Source: a virus
DNA: 64,000 nt
Direction: 5' to 3' (one strand)
Virus record (IMG/VR): IMGVR_UViG_3300009078_000075
Coordinates: 18,518 to 82,517 of that record
Positions 1 to 8,692 of the stretch are shown here, piece after piece (within the stretch, counting starts at the first letter, position 1; the number at the start of each line of letters is the position of its first letter). The notes under the pieces were generated by a model, which did not search any database, had not been told where the DNA came from, and worked only from the letters and a program-made list of their open reading frames with translations. The position numbers and the translations under genes are program-made.

Positions 1-887
1 TACCTTCTACTTGCTTGATAATGTTCAATTACAGGGACTTCATTTTTTAATGAATCAAAAATTTGACAATAACATTTTGGAAGATGTTCAATATCAATTC
101 TTCTTTTTTGAACACATTCTTTTAAAATATTTTGATCCCAAACATCTTTATTTATAAGACATTCATTTTTCCACATTTCTATTAATTTTAAACTTTCCAA
201 TGTATTTTTAAAATACAGGGTTCCGGATAAAAGATTTCCACTTTCTGAAAAATAAGCAGCAATATCCTTTTTTATATTTTCAAACAATTCAGGGTATTTT
301 TTTATAACTGCATCTGCATCAAGAAAAACAATAGGACGATTAAATAATAATAATGCCCTTTTAATCACCCAAGGTTTATAATGGGTATTTAACACCCAAT
401 TATTTTTATCTTTTAATTCTTCAATATAATAACTTAACCCGTATTTATTTATAGATGTTAAAAGATTTTGAAGTTCTTTTTTATATTTATCATTTGTAAA
501 ATAGGAAACAATTATAAATTTTGTATTATCGGTTATATTTGAAATAATCGATTTTACTTCTTTATCTGTTTCTTCATTTATTGTATTGTCAATGATTAAT
601 TCTTTTATTACTTTTTTTGTTTCAATATTTTGTTTAAGTGATTTGGTTTCTTGTACAAATAATTCAGTTTTTTGTTTATATGAGGAAATATCCAATTTGA
701 GGGATTTAACCTCCTGTTCATGAAAAGTTATTTTTTGTTTAAGTAATGATATCTCTTGTGTTTCTAATTCATTTTTCTTTAATTTAATTTGTTTTAATAA
801 CTCCCTTTGTTGGGGCCAGGGGAGAGATTTTATATCAATATTTAATAACTGATCTAATGAAAAATTCAGAAAATTATAATTATTCAT
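1..887 (-). CDS. Putative nucleotide-diphospho-sugar transferase, 3' end cut by window edge
   Basis: The reading frame opens at 887 and runs off the left edge without a stop, giving at least 295 residues. The first ~110 residues are a charged, coiled-coil-like region rich in Lys, Gln and Glu. The rest looks like a GT-A fold: a segment reading IVFLDADAVIKKYPELFE carries the DxD signature that binds nucleotide sugar and metal, and near the cut end VIEHYQASR resembles the C-terminal motif of phage and capsule sugar transferases of the PF03407 type. The start overlaps the end of the methyltransferase gene by 8 bases, so the two are probably coupled. The family assignment comes from motifs only; the substrate is unknown. 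A role in decorating virion or host glycans is inference. Confidence 0.6.
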   Translation of the reverse strand, partial: MNNYNFLNFSLDQLLNIDIKSLPWPQQRELLKQIKLKKNELETQEISLLKQKITFHEQEVKSLKLDISSYKQKTELFVQETKSLKQNIETKKVIKELIIDNTINEETDKEVKSIISNITDNTKFIIVSYFTNDKYKKELQNLLTSINKYGLSYYIEELKDKNNWVLNTHYKPWVIKRALLLFNRPIVFLDADAVIKKYPELFENIKKDIAAYFSESGNLLSGTLYFKNTLESLKLIEMWKNECLINKDVWDQNILKECVQKRRIDIEHLPKCYCQIFDSLKNEVPVIEHYQASRR

Positions 888-1581
888 TATTTTTCCTCAT
901 ATAATATATTTTATTATTTAAATAAGAAGTTAATTTAAAATTATATTTTTCAATTAAGTTATTTAACTTATCTTTACTATAAACATTAACATAGGCCCCT
1001 TCATGATTAAATCCATCCCGATCATTCCATGTAAATTTTTCTTCACCGGGGGGGCAAAACCATGAAATGATACACAATTTCTTTGTTGCCTTTAATATGT
1101 TTTCAAAAAATAGGTAACAATTATCAGGATGTTGATGTTCTAACACATGCCGAGTATATATGATATCTGATTTTAATAATGAATTAAAATCCCCTACTTT
1201 AAATTTATAATTATTATATTTACAAAATTCCTCTCTTGCAAATTCAACAAATTGAGGGGTAACCTCTTGTCCCGTGTATTCTATTGTTTCTATATCATGA
1301 AGTAACATGAAACAATGGGCAAAATCATAACATTGTCCAAATCCCAGTTCCAAAAAAGTTAATGGAGATTTATAATAAAAAGCAGAATTTGTAACTGCAC
1401 TTTGAGGGGGGGAAATACTTTCCAAATATGAATGAAGCAATTCATATACCTTTTCCCGATCTTCTTGATGAAAGGTATGAGTCAGAAATTGAATCCATTG
1501 TTCTTTTGTTATTTTAGATTGCCATGGGGCAGTAAAATCATGAGCTAAAAAATTTGAATCTTTTTGTGTTTCTGTTTTCAT
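880..1581 (-). CDS. Class I SAM-dependent methyltransferase
   Basis: This 233-residue protein has a Rossmann methyltransferase core. Motif I is FLELGFGQCYDF (residues ~76-87), an acidic residue follows at the end of strand 2 (YTGQEV), and RHVLEHQHPDNCYLFF is the typical region after motif III of Methyltransf_11/23-type enzymes. It should transfer a methyl group from SAM, but the acceptor cannot be read from the sequence. It overlaps the downstream glycosyltransferase by 8 bases and is linked to the upstream 55-residue gene by a TAATG stop-start overlap, so it belongs to the leftward head-gene operon. The pairing with a sugar transferase suggests methylation of a glycan or sugar precursor; that is inference. 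Confidence 0.7.
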   Translation of the reverse strand: MKTETQKDSNFLAHDFTAPWQSKITKEQWIQFLTHTFHQEDREKVYELLHSYLESISPPQSAVTNSAFYYKSPLTFLELGFGQCYDFAHCFMLLHDIETIEYTGQEVTPQFVEFAREEFCKYNNYKFKVGDFNSLLKSDIIYTRHVLEHQHPDNCYLFFENILKATKKLCIISWFCPPGEEKFTWNDRDGFNHEGAYVNVYSKDKLNNLIEKYNFKLTSYLNNKIYYMRKNNE

Positions 1582-1748
1582 TATTTATTTCCTATCTGCC
1601 TTCGGCGATCATCAATTGCTTTTTGAATTAAAGGAATTTGATTTTTTTGTGCCCTTTGTTTGGCATTCCCTCCTGCATATCTTGTCCAATTTCCTTCTTG
1701 TCGAAAAGTTATCTTTCTAAAATCTTTTCCTTGAATTATTTGTCCCAT
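1581..1748 (-). CDS. Small basic hypothetical protein (55 aa)
   Basis: A 55-residue frame starting MGQIIQGKDFRKITFRQEGN and ending in a basic stretch (DDRRRQIGNK). It sits tightly between the 63-residue gene and the methyltransferase, with a TAATG overlap to the latter and a purine-rich GGAGATAAC ribosome site upstream, which supports translation. I do not recognise the family. Its position after the MuF/portal genes makes a minor head or neck role possible but unproven. Confidence 0.5.
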   Translation of the reverse strand: MGQIIQGKDFRKITFRQEGNWTRYAGGNAKQRAQKNQIPLIQKAIDDRRRQIGNK

Positions 1749-1756
1749 GTTATCTC

Positions 1757-1948
1757 CTATTCTAATGTATTTAAAAACGGATTATAATATTTTGAATCTT
1801 TATTAATATATTCTACTTTACCATTTTTAATAAGCTTTTGTCTTCCAGTATTCCCTTCACGAACAACAATATAATCATCCTTATCATCGATTAAATCTTC
1901 CTGTTCCCACCTTTCCGCTATCGGAGGTTGTTTTGGTAATTTTTTCAT
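1757..1948 (-). CDS. Small hypothetical protein (63 aa) in head operon
   Basis: A 63-residue acidic-basic protein beginning MKKLPKQPPIAERWEQED, with a central VREGNTGRQKLIKNGKVEYI segment that could form a small beta sheet. It follows the MuF-ART gene by 13 bases and has an AAAGGAAT ribosome site. I do not recognise a family. Its position suggests co-expression with head genes. Confidence 0.55.
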   Translation of the reverse strand: MKKLPKQPPIAERWEQEDLIDDKDDYIVVREGNTGRQKLIKNGKVEYINKDSKYYNPFLNTLE

Positions 1949-1961
1949 ATTATTATTCCTT

Positions 1962-3116
1962 TCATTTAATTATTATTGAATCAAGAGGTGTAATTTTTTT
2001 AAGTTGAGCTTGAACAAAAAGAATTGGTTCTTTATTCAATCCTAATTTTATTTCTCTTTTTGATAAAATTTCCAATACATTTCTTTTACTAATAATAACT
2101 TCTTTTTCACTATAATATTCAGATAAAAATTTAACAGAACTTCCAGCAGGAGTTCCCCCAATTATATGTAATAAAACCCCTTTTCCATATTGTTTATGAT
2201 TTAAAAATAATTTACTACTGTTCATTGCTATTTTTTTATCTGTACTTGTTGAAGAAAAAGCAGACAATTGATAAGTGTCCCCTTTTTTTAAATTTTCAAA
2301 ATCACCACGTTTTCCTCTCATTCCTCGCCATAAATCCCCTGTTGGCATTCTGGGAGCTAAATCAAGCCATTTTTCAATAAGATTTGCTTTTTTTATTTCA
2401 TTTGGATCATCATTTTTTCCTTTTTGTGCTTTTCTTAAATCTACACTTGTTCTGGTAAATTGTAATAAACCATTATGTAAATTAATTATTTCATCTGTTT
2501 GTTCTTTTGATAATTTAAAATATTCTTTATTAAATAAATCTTTTGCAAGAGTATTATATTGTTCAGGATATGACATTTCATCATTTTTTGAATAATGTCC
2601 TCTTATAGGTTTATTATATAAATAATGATCTTTTAATGATTTTTTTTCTTCTTCCAATTTTTTAATTTCTTTTTCAAGTTGTTTTTTCATTTCTTCCGCT
2701 TGACGTATTACTTTTTCTCTTTCTTTTTTTTCTTCCACTTTTTGTTTTTCCTGCAAATGTTTTAACTTTGCATCATTCAAATCTTTTGCCGATAATTTAT
2801 ATTTTGTTTTTAAATCATTAACAGTTAAAATTTTATTTGATTTTATATCTGAAAATTGTTCAAATTTTACTTTACCTTCTTTATATAAAGCATATTTTGT
2901 TCCCCCCAATACCTCTTTCTGAAAATCCCCTGATTGCCTTTCAAACCAGTCACTATAAGAAACCGATCCTGGTACATTTTTATAAACATATTTTCCCTGT
3001 TTTTCATCCCATTCTTTTGCTGGTCTCTCAATTTCTTCTAAATTTTCAAGCCGGGTAACAGCAGAGATAATACATCGACAACCAGGATGAAGAGGCGGAA
3101 TAGGTAATTGTTTCAT
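1962..3116 (-). CDS. MuF/SPP1-gp7 C-terminal fragment fused to an ADP-ribosyltransferase domain
   Basis: 384 residues. The protein starts almost directly with LPIPPLHPGCRC (residues 4-15), the motif that normally ends the MuF/SPP1-gp7 head morphogenesis domain, so it looks like the detached C-terminal half of that head protein. A coiled coil follows (~115-165), then an ADP-ribosyltransferase domain (~200-375) with the R-S-E signature: Arg264 in DLWRGMRG, a Ser-Thr-Ser motif at 289-291 in FSSTSTD, and an ExE motif at 337-339 (SEKEVI). ExE enzymes of this fold (PF03496-like) usually modify arginine. Phage MuF proteins with C-terminal toxin domains are known as polymorphic toxins. The start overlaps the preceding 62-residue gene by ATGA. 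Whether it is packaged and injected to modify a host target is inference. Confidence 0.75.
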   Translation of the reverse strand: MKQLPIPPLHPGCRCIISAVTRLENLEEIERPAKEWDEKQGKYVYKNVPGSVSYSDWFERQSGDFQKEVLGGTKYALYKEGKVKFEQFSDIKSNKILTVNDLKTKYKLSAKDLNDAKLKHLQEKQKVEEKKEREKVIRQAEEMKKQLEKEIKKLEEEKKSLKDHYLYNKPIRGHYSKNDEMSYPEQYNTLAKDLFNKEYFKLSKEQTDEIINLHNGLLQFTRTSVDLRKAQKGKNDDPNEIKKANLIEKWLDLAPRMPTGDLWRGMRGKRGDFENLKKGDTYQLSAFSSTSTDKKIAMNSSKLFLNHKQYGKGVLLHIIGGTPAGSSVKFLSEYYSEKEVIISKRNVLEILSKREIKLGLNKEPILFVQAQLKKITPLDSIIIK

Positions 3117-3301
3117 TTTATTTCAATATATCCTTTATAATCCTTGCCTTCAATAATTTTTATTATCTCATCATAAGATATATTAAATATGCTCTCATCG
3201 GGGGAAAGTTCTTGTATAATATCCCCAATATATGTTTTCCCATATGCCCCTGCCTGTACAAATAAATTACCATTTTTCATTTTAGATATAAACAATTTCA
3301 T
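3113..3301 (-). CDS. 62-aa protein between the two MuF halves; paralogue of the gene at 39336
   Basis: I place the start at 3301, where ATGA overlaps the stop of the upstream MuF gene; a longer frame opens at 3364 but overlaps it heavily. The protein (MKLFISKMKNGNLFVQAGAY...) is clearly related to the 65-residue product at 39336-39533: both begin M(K/R)LFISK, share an ELxPxExIFxxSxxEI core and end in DYKGYIEI. Nothing in it suggests catalysis. It ends with the same GAAATAAAATGA junction as the gene before it. Its position between two effector-like domains is what one expects of an immunity or chaperone protein, but this is inference and no family is recognised. Confidence 0.65.
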   Translation of the reverse strand: MKLFISKMKNGNLFVQAGAYGKTYIGDIIQELSPDESIFNISYDEIIKIIEGKDYKGYIEIK

Positions 3302-4770
3302 TTTATTTCCACTCCAAATCTCTTTTTTAAAAAGTCTTTCATATATGATGCCGTATTCGGCCAATCTTCATAATAAGAATCTGGAAGTATCCCCAAATTA
3401 CTTGGTTGTCCCATCATAACAGCAAATAATTCTGCAAATGTTTCTCTTTGACCAATCCCCTTTTGTTGAAGAAGATATGCATATTTATTTTGATTATAAG
3501 TAAGCCCTGTTTGTTGAAAAGTAGCTTGATCCCAAGGATCTTTTTTATTAGCAATATTAGCCCTATCTTTTATATATGCATCTACAAAACCTGTATCATG
3601 ATTACTAAATACTCCATATTGTATCTTTGGAAAAAATTCACTTCCTAAAAGTTGATCTATTGCATGTCCTGATTCATGAAATGTCATTCCTTTTACTCGT
3701 GATATAGATTCTTTATATACCTTTGATCTATCAATAGAACCTATTTTTGTTACTTTTTCAGCAAATGACATTTGTTTATTATTCCAGTCATAAATACCGC
3801 TAACATTATCAAAAGATGCGTCTTTACCCCATCCCGTTGGTTTTTCATTTATAAGATGTGGATTTATATTTGTTTGGAATTCCCCTATTTTAATAGTAGT
3901 TCCATATTTATTTAAAGCATTTTGTATTGGAACAGGAATTGTTTTTATATAATTATTTATATTAATTACGAAATCAGCAGAAACATTTTCACCAGCAACT
4001 ACAGTAATCGGAATTTTTTTCATTTCTTCTTTTTTCATTTCTTCTTTTTTCATTTCTTTTACTTTTTTTAATTTCAGAATATCCCCTGTTTTTCCATCAA
4101 GTTTAGCACAAAGCAAACATGTTTTATGATCAAGGGTTGCCACAAAGCGGTATGTTTCAATAAATTCAGAATTATCATTATAACATTGTTGTAATGCTTT
4201 ATTTGATGCATCCATTATTGCCGTTCTTGTTAATGTCTTTGCCTGTGCTGAGGACATTCCAAATGTATTTTTGATATCCCTTGAAATATCATTTATTCCT
4301 TTTCCGAGAATTAACCCGGACATAAGGTTATGTTTAATCCCCTGTAAAGTATTTGCTTCGAGTTTTGAAATCCAATTTTCAAGGGTATTTCCACAAATAG
4401 GATTTGTTAAAATAGAATTTAACGCTTCACCCGGGAGACCCATTAAAGGGGCATTTTCAGCAATTGCTTTTATCCCTGCATCTGTCTTTATTGCATTTGA
4501 AATTGAATTATACTCAACTTGGGCTGTATCAGACATGGCGTTTCTTATCACGTCATTTATTTCTTCATATTGAGATTGTAATATAGCAATGGATTCGGCT
4601 AACACTGCTTCATAATGTGCCCTTGTTATTTCATTCATTTTTTTTGATTCCAATTTTTTTAAAATATCAAATTGGGCTTTTCTTAATTCTTCAAAGACAT
4701 CTTTAGTTACCCCATTTTCAAATTGTTCAAGAAAATGTCTATTTTTAATTATAAGATCATTAATAGTCAT
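3298..4770 (-). CDS. MuF/SPP1-gp7-like head morphogenesis protein fused to a zincin-like metallopeptidase domain
   Basis: 490 residues. Residues ~1-235 resemble the N-terminal part of SPP1 gp7/Mu gpF minor head proteins: a helical region, RTAIMDASNKAL, then ATLDHKTCLLCAKLDG with the CxxC pair (~217-220) of the family. The family's closing HPxCRC motif is absent here and lies instead at the start of the gene at 3116. After a Lys/Glu/Met repeat (KKEEMKKEEM, ~238-250) comes a domain with HESGH (~366-370), a zinc metallopeptidase motif like that of MuF-associated zincins. The gene directly follows the portal (12 bases), the usual MuF position. The zinc site looks complete, so proteolysis is plausible, but the substrate is unknown. 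Confidence 0.75.
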   Translation of the reverse strand: MTINDLIIKNRHFLEQFENGVTKDVFEELRKAQFDILKKLESKKMNEITRAHYEAVLAESIAILQSQYEEINDVIRNAMSDTAQVEYNSISNAIKTDAGIKAIAENAPLMGLPGEALNSILTNPICGNTLENWISKLEANTLQGIKHNLMSGLILGKGINDISRDIKNTFGMSSAQAKTLTRTAIMDASNKALQQCYNDNSEFIETYRFVATLDHKTCLLCAKLDGKTGDILKLKKVKEMKKEEMKKEEMKKIPITVVAGENVSADFVININNYIKTIPVPIQNALNKYGTTIKIGEFQTNINPHLINEKPTGWGKDASFDNVSGIYDWNNKQMSFAEKVTKIGSIDRSKVYKESISRVKGMTFHESGHAIDQLLGSEFFPKIQYGVFSNHDTGFVDAYIKDRANIANKKDPWDQATFQQTGLTYNQNKYAYLLQQKGIGQRETFAELFAVMMGQPSNLGILPDSYYEDWPNTASYMKDFLKKRFGVEIK

Positions 4771-4782
4771 ATATAATATGTA

Positions 4783-6306
4783 TTATTCATTAGAAAAAGG
4801 AATCGAAGAAACTTCCTCTTCATTAATTTGTTCCTTTTCTTTTTCTTCATCAAAATTTCTTGGTAAAATTTCTCCCTCTTTCATTATATTCCATAATGTT
4901 GATTGACTAAGGTCTTTTGTGCTTCTCATATTTAACAAAGTGGCAAGTAATTGTGCATCAATTTGATCGACATCATAATCTAAATTATACCCAATGGTAA
5001 TATTATCAATTTCTGATTCATTTAACTGCATCCATTCACCGGCAAATTTATGACATTGTTGTTCAGCAATAGCAAAATTAATTGATCTCCTTTGTAAATC
5101 CGACAATGAATCCAATCGATCCATTTTTTTTGCTTCTGCTGTTTCCCTTTGATTTGATAAATTTCTAACCTGTTTTAAGGCAATATCATATATTGCAGTT
5201 AATATATCTTGTTCTGATAATCTTATTTTTTCAATCGATTGTCCACTTATTTCAACATATTGAAGTTTTGAATTAGCATCGGGATTTGAAATTCCCATAT
5301 CTTCCGATACCTTAATAGCATCTTGTGTATCCCATCCTGCAAAAAATAATAATGGGAAGGCACTCATTACCTCTGCATAATGCCGAGCCGAATGTTTATT
5401 AAAAAGCTCAATACACAAATCAGTAATATCTGCAATTGCAGATTTTCCTACCCCAAAAGATATTTTTTTATTGTAAAAAGGAACTAATGGAATTTTTCCC
5501 AATGATATAGGAATTTCCCCAACAAGAACCGCCTGTTCTTTATCTCCTGTTTTTATATATTGCCAAATTTGATGTTTATTGGGATATAAAATCCTATATT
5601 GTGTCACTGTTTGTTCGGGAAGAAACGGAACATTAAATGTAGACACATTTTCCCTTATCACAGCATATATGAGTTCTTGTTTCCCATTGTTTATATTAAT
5701 CCCCCAGTCTAATACATTTCTTGGATCAATGGGGACATAATATGGGAATAACCCCGCTTTTTGTTCATCTAATATACTTACATTTTCTTGTTCCATTAAA
5801 ATTGTATTAACAGGAAATTCAACAAGGACCCAATATATTCCAAATACTTGTGCCTTTTCTGTAATATCAGAAAAAAATGAATTTCTACTTGTTCCCTTTC
5901 CATCTACATTATAAACTAATTCATCAAGACGATTTGGAAGAACCCGTTCTGGTTCTTTCCTCCATAAATGCCCTTGAAAGGTTTCAATTATTTGGGCACA
6001 TTTATTGTAATAAACAGCTTCTTTTTTTCGTGTATCATATTTTTTTTGATGTTCATTCGGTCGCTTTATTAAATAAGTATTATCAGGGGCATTTTGAATT
6101 TTCCCCCCGCCCTCAAAACAGTCAGATAATTTTTGCCAGCAAGGGATTAATAAATCATAATCTTTATTTTTTTTCTCTAAATCAAGCTCCTGATTATTTA
6201 CTTGTTGTTTTGCCTTTAAAAAGGATACACTTTGTTTGTGCACTGTTTCAACATAAGAAACTTCTTGTCCATCAATTACCGTTGTTTTTTTTCTTTCAAT
6301 TGCCAT
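4783..6306 (-). CDS. Phage portal protein (DUF4055-like)
   Basis: 507 residues, a normal portal length. The N-terminal third has the pattern of DUF4055 portals: a Tyr/Trp/Asp-Cys-Phe segment (IPCWQKLSDCFEGG), a YLIKRPNE motif, KYDTRKKEAVYYN and FQGHLWRKEPERV, followed by SNQRETAEAKKM in the helical region that lines the channel. The portal forms the dodecameric ring at the DNA-entry vertex and binds the terminase. It sits between terL and the MuF gene, the standard order, and has a clear AAAGGA ribosome site. Confidence 0.85.
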   Translation of the reverse strand: MAIERKKTTVIDGQEVSYVETVHKQSVSFLKAKQQVNNQELDLEKKNKDYDLLIPCWQKLSDCFEGGGKIQNAPDNTYLIKRPNEHQKKYDTRKKEAVYYNKCAQIIETFQGHLWRKEPERVLPNRLDELVYNVDGKGTSRNSFFSDITEKAQVFGIYWVLVEFPVNTILMEQENVSILDEQKAGLFPYYVPIDPRNVLDWGININNGKQELIYAVIRENVSTFNVPFLPEQTVTQYRILYPNKHQIWQYIKTGDKEQAVLVGEIPISLGKIPLVPFYNKKISFGVGKSAIADITDLCIELFNKHSARHYAEVMSAFPLLFFAGWDTQDAIKVSEDMGISNPDANSKLQYVEISGQSIEKIRLSEQDILTAIYDIALKQVRNLSNQRETAEAKKMDRLDSLSDLQRRSINFAIAEQQCHKFAGEWMQLNESEIDNITIGYNLDYDVDQIDAQLLATLLNMRSTKDLSQSTLWNIMKEGEILPRNFDEEKEKEQINEEEVSSIPFSNE

Positions 6307-6328
6307 TTTATTTTGTCCTTTCTAAAAA

Positions 6329-8692
6329 TTAAGCTATATAAACATCGGAAATATTAAAAGTATGGGCTAATCTTGATCTTTTTCTAAACATACAAGCATA
6401 ACGTACTTCATCTGCTATATGATCCTCTTGACTATTTGCTATATCATCGGGATTTTTATCATCCCGAACAAGAAAAGGAACTGTTCTAATAAAATCAGTA
6501 CATGTTGCTAATACATATAATAAAGGTCCCTGTGATTCCTCTTCCCCTTCAAATCGTCCCCTTAATTGTTGCCATCCTGGTATTCTTGATTTATCAGATT
6601 GTACAAATAAATCATACCCCATTTGTTTAGCTATTGAATCTCCACCCCGCTCTTCCCAAATTTGATTATCTGCGGGCCCTTTCCTTATATTTAATGATGA
6701 CCATTTTTTTTCTCTTTCAATTATTCCTTCCCCAATTTTTTTATTAAGTAATCGTAGCCCTGTATTTGGATTAATCGCTTTTTTATCATTTCCATACCAT
6801 TCAGAAAATCGAATTAAGGTTCCCCTTGGATATGTTACCCCATTTGGTGCAGGGGTCCCATCTGATTCTGTCCACCATCCAACTGAAAATGGGGACCCTG
6901 ATCCCCAGTCAAAAGAACGAAAACAGAACCAATGTCTGGGAGGTATAAAACATTTTGACAAAGGAATTACATTTTTTGATGAGTTCCAAACATCGGAAAA
7001 AAATCCTCCAACATTTACATCCCATCGTCCATATACCCATGCTTTTACAAGTTCTTTATCGGGAAGAGCCAAAAGACGGGATCGATATTCGGGGTCCATA
7101 TTCATAAAAGGAATATTTTCAAGCATGTTTCCAAATATAGAGACCCTTTTATGTCCTTTATCATTAATAACCGTTCCCCATGGTGCAGGATCAATAAAAT
7201 AATTTTTAACTGCACTACGTCCGATTCCCCATGGATTCCCTGTGGACCGGATACGGATAGGAATACCCATCCCCGTTGCTCGGTTACAGCTAATCATACT
7301 TTGATAACAATCCATGTCTGGCCAATTTAATAATTCTTCCCATCCGATCCACGAATAACTATTTCCTGATAACCAAGTAGATCCATTTTGTCTAATAAAA
7401 AAATTATGATTTTTTTCAACACCTAAACAATAAACTTTACCATTATATTTTATTCGTTTAATTTGTGATTTTAATTTCTTTTTATTTAATTTTCTAATTC
7501 TATTGTCAGTATATAATTTAAGTTCTTTTTTTGGATTAAAAGCAATTGTATATAAAATTTTATTTTTACAACCTTCTTTTTTTTGAATAGCAGAATAAAC
7601 AGAATACCCGAGTTTTACCCCAATTTCTTGTAAATCATCACTCATTTTTTTAGATATTGTATATATATAAACTCTATTTTGCTGTTTTGTTCCATCTCCA
7701 AGTGCATATGCATCAAAAAAAGCTTGTAAACATTCTCTATTACTTTGTTTTATATTATTAGGAATATATTTATCTTTACATTTTCCAAATTTAGAAAGGT
7801 ATAAATATTGTTTTTTATCTCTCCAAACAAATCCAAAATTAGTTTTATTATATTTAATTTTTAAATTGTCAAGAAGATTTTGTATAATTTTTACATTTTG
7901 TTCCTTTTGTTGACAAATTCCTATTGTATAATGTTTTTTATAAAGATTGGTGTATCCCTCTGATAAAAACCATCCCATAAATTTACAATAATTAATATCT
8001 AAATTCTTTCCTTTTGTTAATTTCCATCCACTATTTTTTATTTTAGTTATTCTTGGTAATTTTGAATATTCTATCAATTCGTTTGAGATTGAAGGAAGTT
8101 TATGTTCTGGGGTAAAAGACATATATTTTCCACGACCATTATAAATTATTAAATCTCCATTATAATCTTCTATTGTTTTGGTTTTAACCATTTGATAAGA
8201 TAATTCATTTTTTTTATTAGTACTTAAAACTTTTTCTCCTATTTTTATATTTTGAATAGGTATCCACCCATTTTTTGTTAAAATATCCCCTTTATCTACA
8301 CAATGCCCATGATAGTTATCGTAGTCATTTCGATCCCAAAAATATCGTAAATATAAAAGTTCCCCCCCCGGAAAAGCCCATGTATAATCTGCTTTATTAA
8401 ATTCTGCCTTTGGACATGCCATCCGAAACCATTTTTTTGATTTAATAACAAGATCTGATAATTGTTTATATGTTCGCCTAAAAAGAATCCCTCTCCAATC
8501 TGAGCCATACCCTTTTCCAACCTCTTGAAAGAAATCCATGATTAAAGCATCGGTCTTACCAACTGCCCGTGTACCTGTGTATAGTACTTGATGATAAGGA
8601 CATGAAAGAAACAAACATTGAGATCCCGGATTTGGTTTCCAAACAACACTTAAATTATCAAGATTTTTTTTATTATTAAGTTCTCGGTTCAT
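6329..8692 (-). CDS. terL: Terminase large subunit interrupted by an intein
   Basis: 787 residues before splicing. The N-terminal ATPase has Walker A GTRAVGKT (residues 40-47); Walker B is YSWIGWEEL (446-454). Residues 131-444 between them are an intein, so the mature protein would be 473 residues, a usual TerL size. The C-terminal RNase H-like nuclease shows FDWGSGSPFSVGWW, PADNQIWEERGG and an ADEVRY motif with candidate metal-binding acids. The enzyme cuts concatemeric DNA and powers packaging through the portal. Start and stop overlap or abut terS and portal, as in other head operons. Confidence 0.9.
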   Translation of the reverse strand: MNRELNNKKNLDNLSVVWKPNPGSQCLFLSCPYHQVLYTGTRAVGKTDALIMDFFQEVGKGYGSDWRGILFRRTYKQLSDLVIKSKKWFRMACPKAEFNKADYTWAFPGGELLYLRYFWDRNDYDNYHGHCVDKGDILTKNGWIPIQNIKIGEKVLSTNKKNELSYQMVKTKTIEDYNGDLIIYNGRGKYMSFTPEHKLPSISNELIEYSKLPRITKIKNSGWKLTKGKNLDINYCKFMGWFLSEGYTNLYKKHYTIGICQQKEQNVKIIQNLLDNLKIKYNKTNFGFVWRDKKQYLYLSKFGKCKDKYIPNNIKQSNRECLQAFFDAYALGDGTKQQNRVYIYTISKKMSDDLQEIGVKLGYSVYSAIQKKEGCKNKILYTIAFNPKKELKLYTDNRIRKLNKKKLKSQIKRIKYNGKVYCLGVEKNHNFFIRQNGSTWLSGNSYSWIGWEELLNWPDMDCYQSMISCNRATGMGIPIRIRSTGNPWGIGRSAVKNYFIDPAPWGTVINDKGHKRVSIFGNMLENIPFMNMDPEYRSRLLALPDKELVKAWVYGRWDVNVGGFFSDVWNSSKNVIPLSKCFIPPRHWFCFRSFDWGSGSPFSVGWWTESDGTPAPNGVTYPRGTLIRFSEWYGNDKKAINPNTGLRLLNKKIGEGIIEREKKWSSLNIRKGPADNQIWEERGGDSIAKQMGYDLFVQSDKSRIPGWQQLRGRFEGEEESQGPLLYVLATCTDFIRTVPFLVRDDKNPDDIANSQEDHIADEVRYACMFRKRSRLAHTFNISDVYIA
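7361..8302 (-). other. Intein with LAGLIDADG-type homing endonuclease inside terL
   Basis: The intein covers terL residues 131-444 (314 aa). It begins with Cys (CVDKGDILTKNGW, block A), has FTPEHKL (block B), and ends with block F (KVYCLGVEKNHNFF) and block G (STWLSGN followed by Ser as the +1 nucleophile). The penultimate residue is Gly rather than the common His. The middle carries two dodecapeptide-like motifs, FMGWFLSEGYT (~238-248) and FFDAYALGDGT (~325-335), of a LAGLIDADG homing endonuclease; the second keeps an acid, the first has Glu. It splits the conserved GH/SYSWIGWEE stretch just before Walker B, so splicing is required for ATPase activity. Confidence 0.88.

Noticed and set aside
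8296-8520. 74-codon minus-strand frame inside terL
   Set aside because: Shifted frame of terL; no conserved features.
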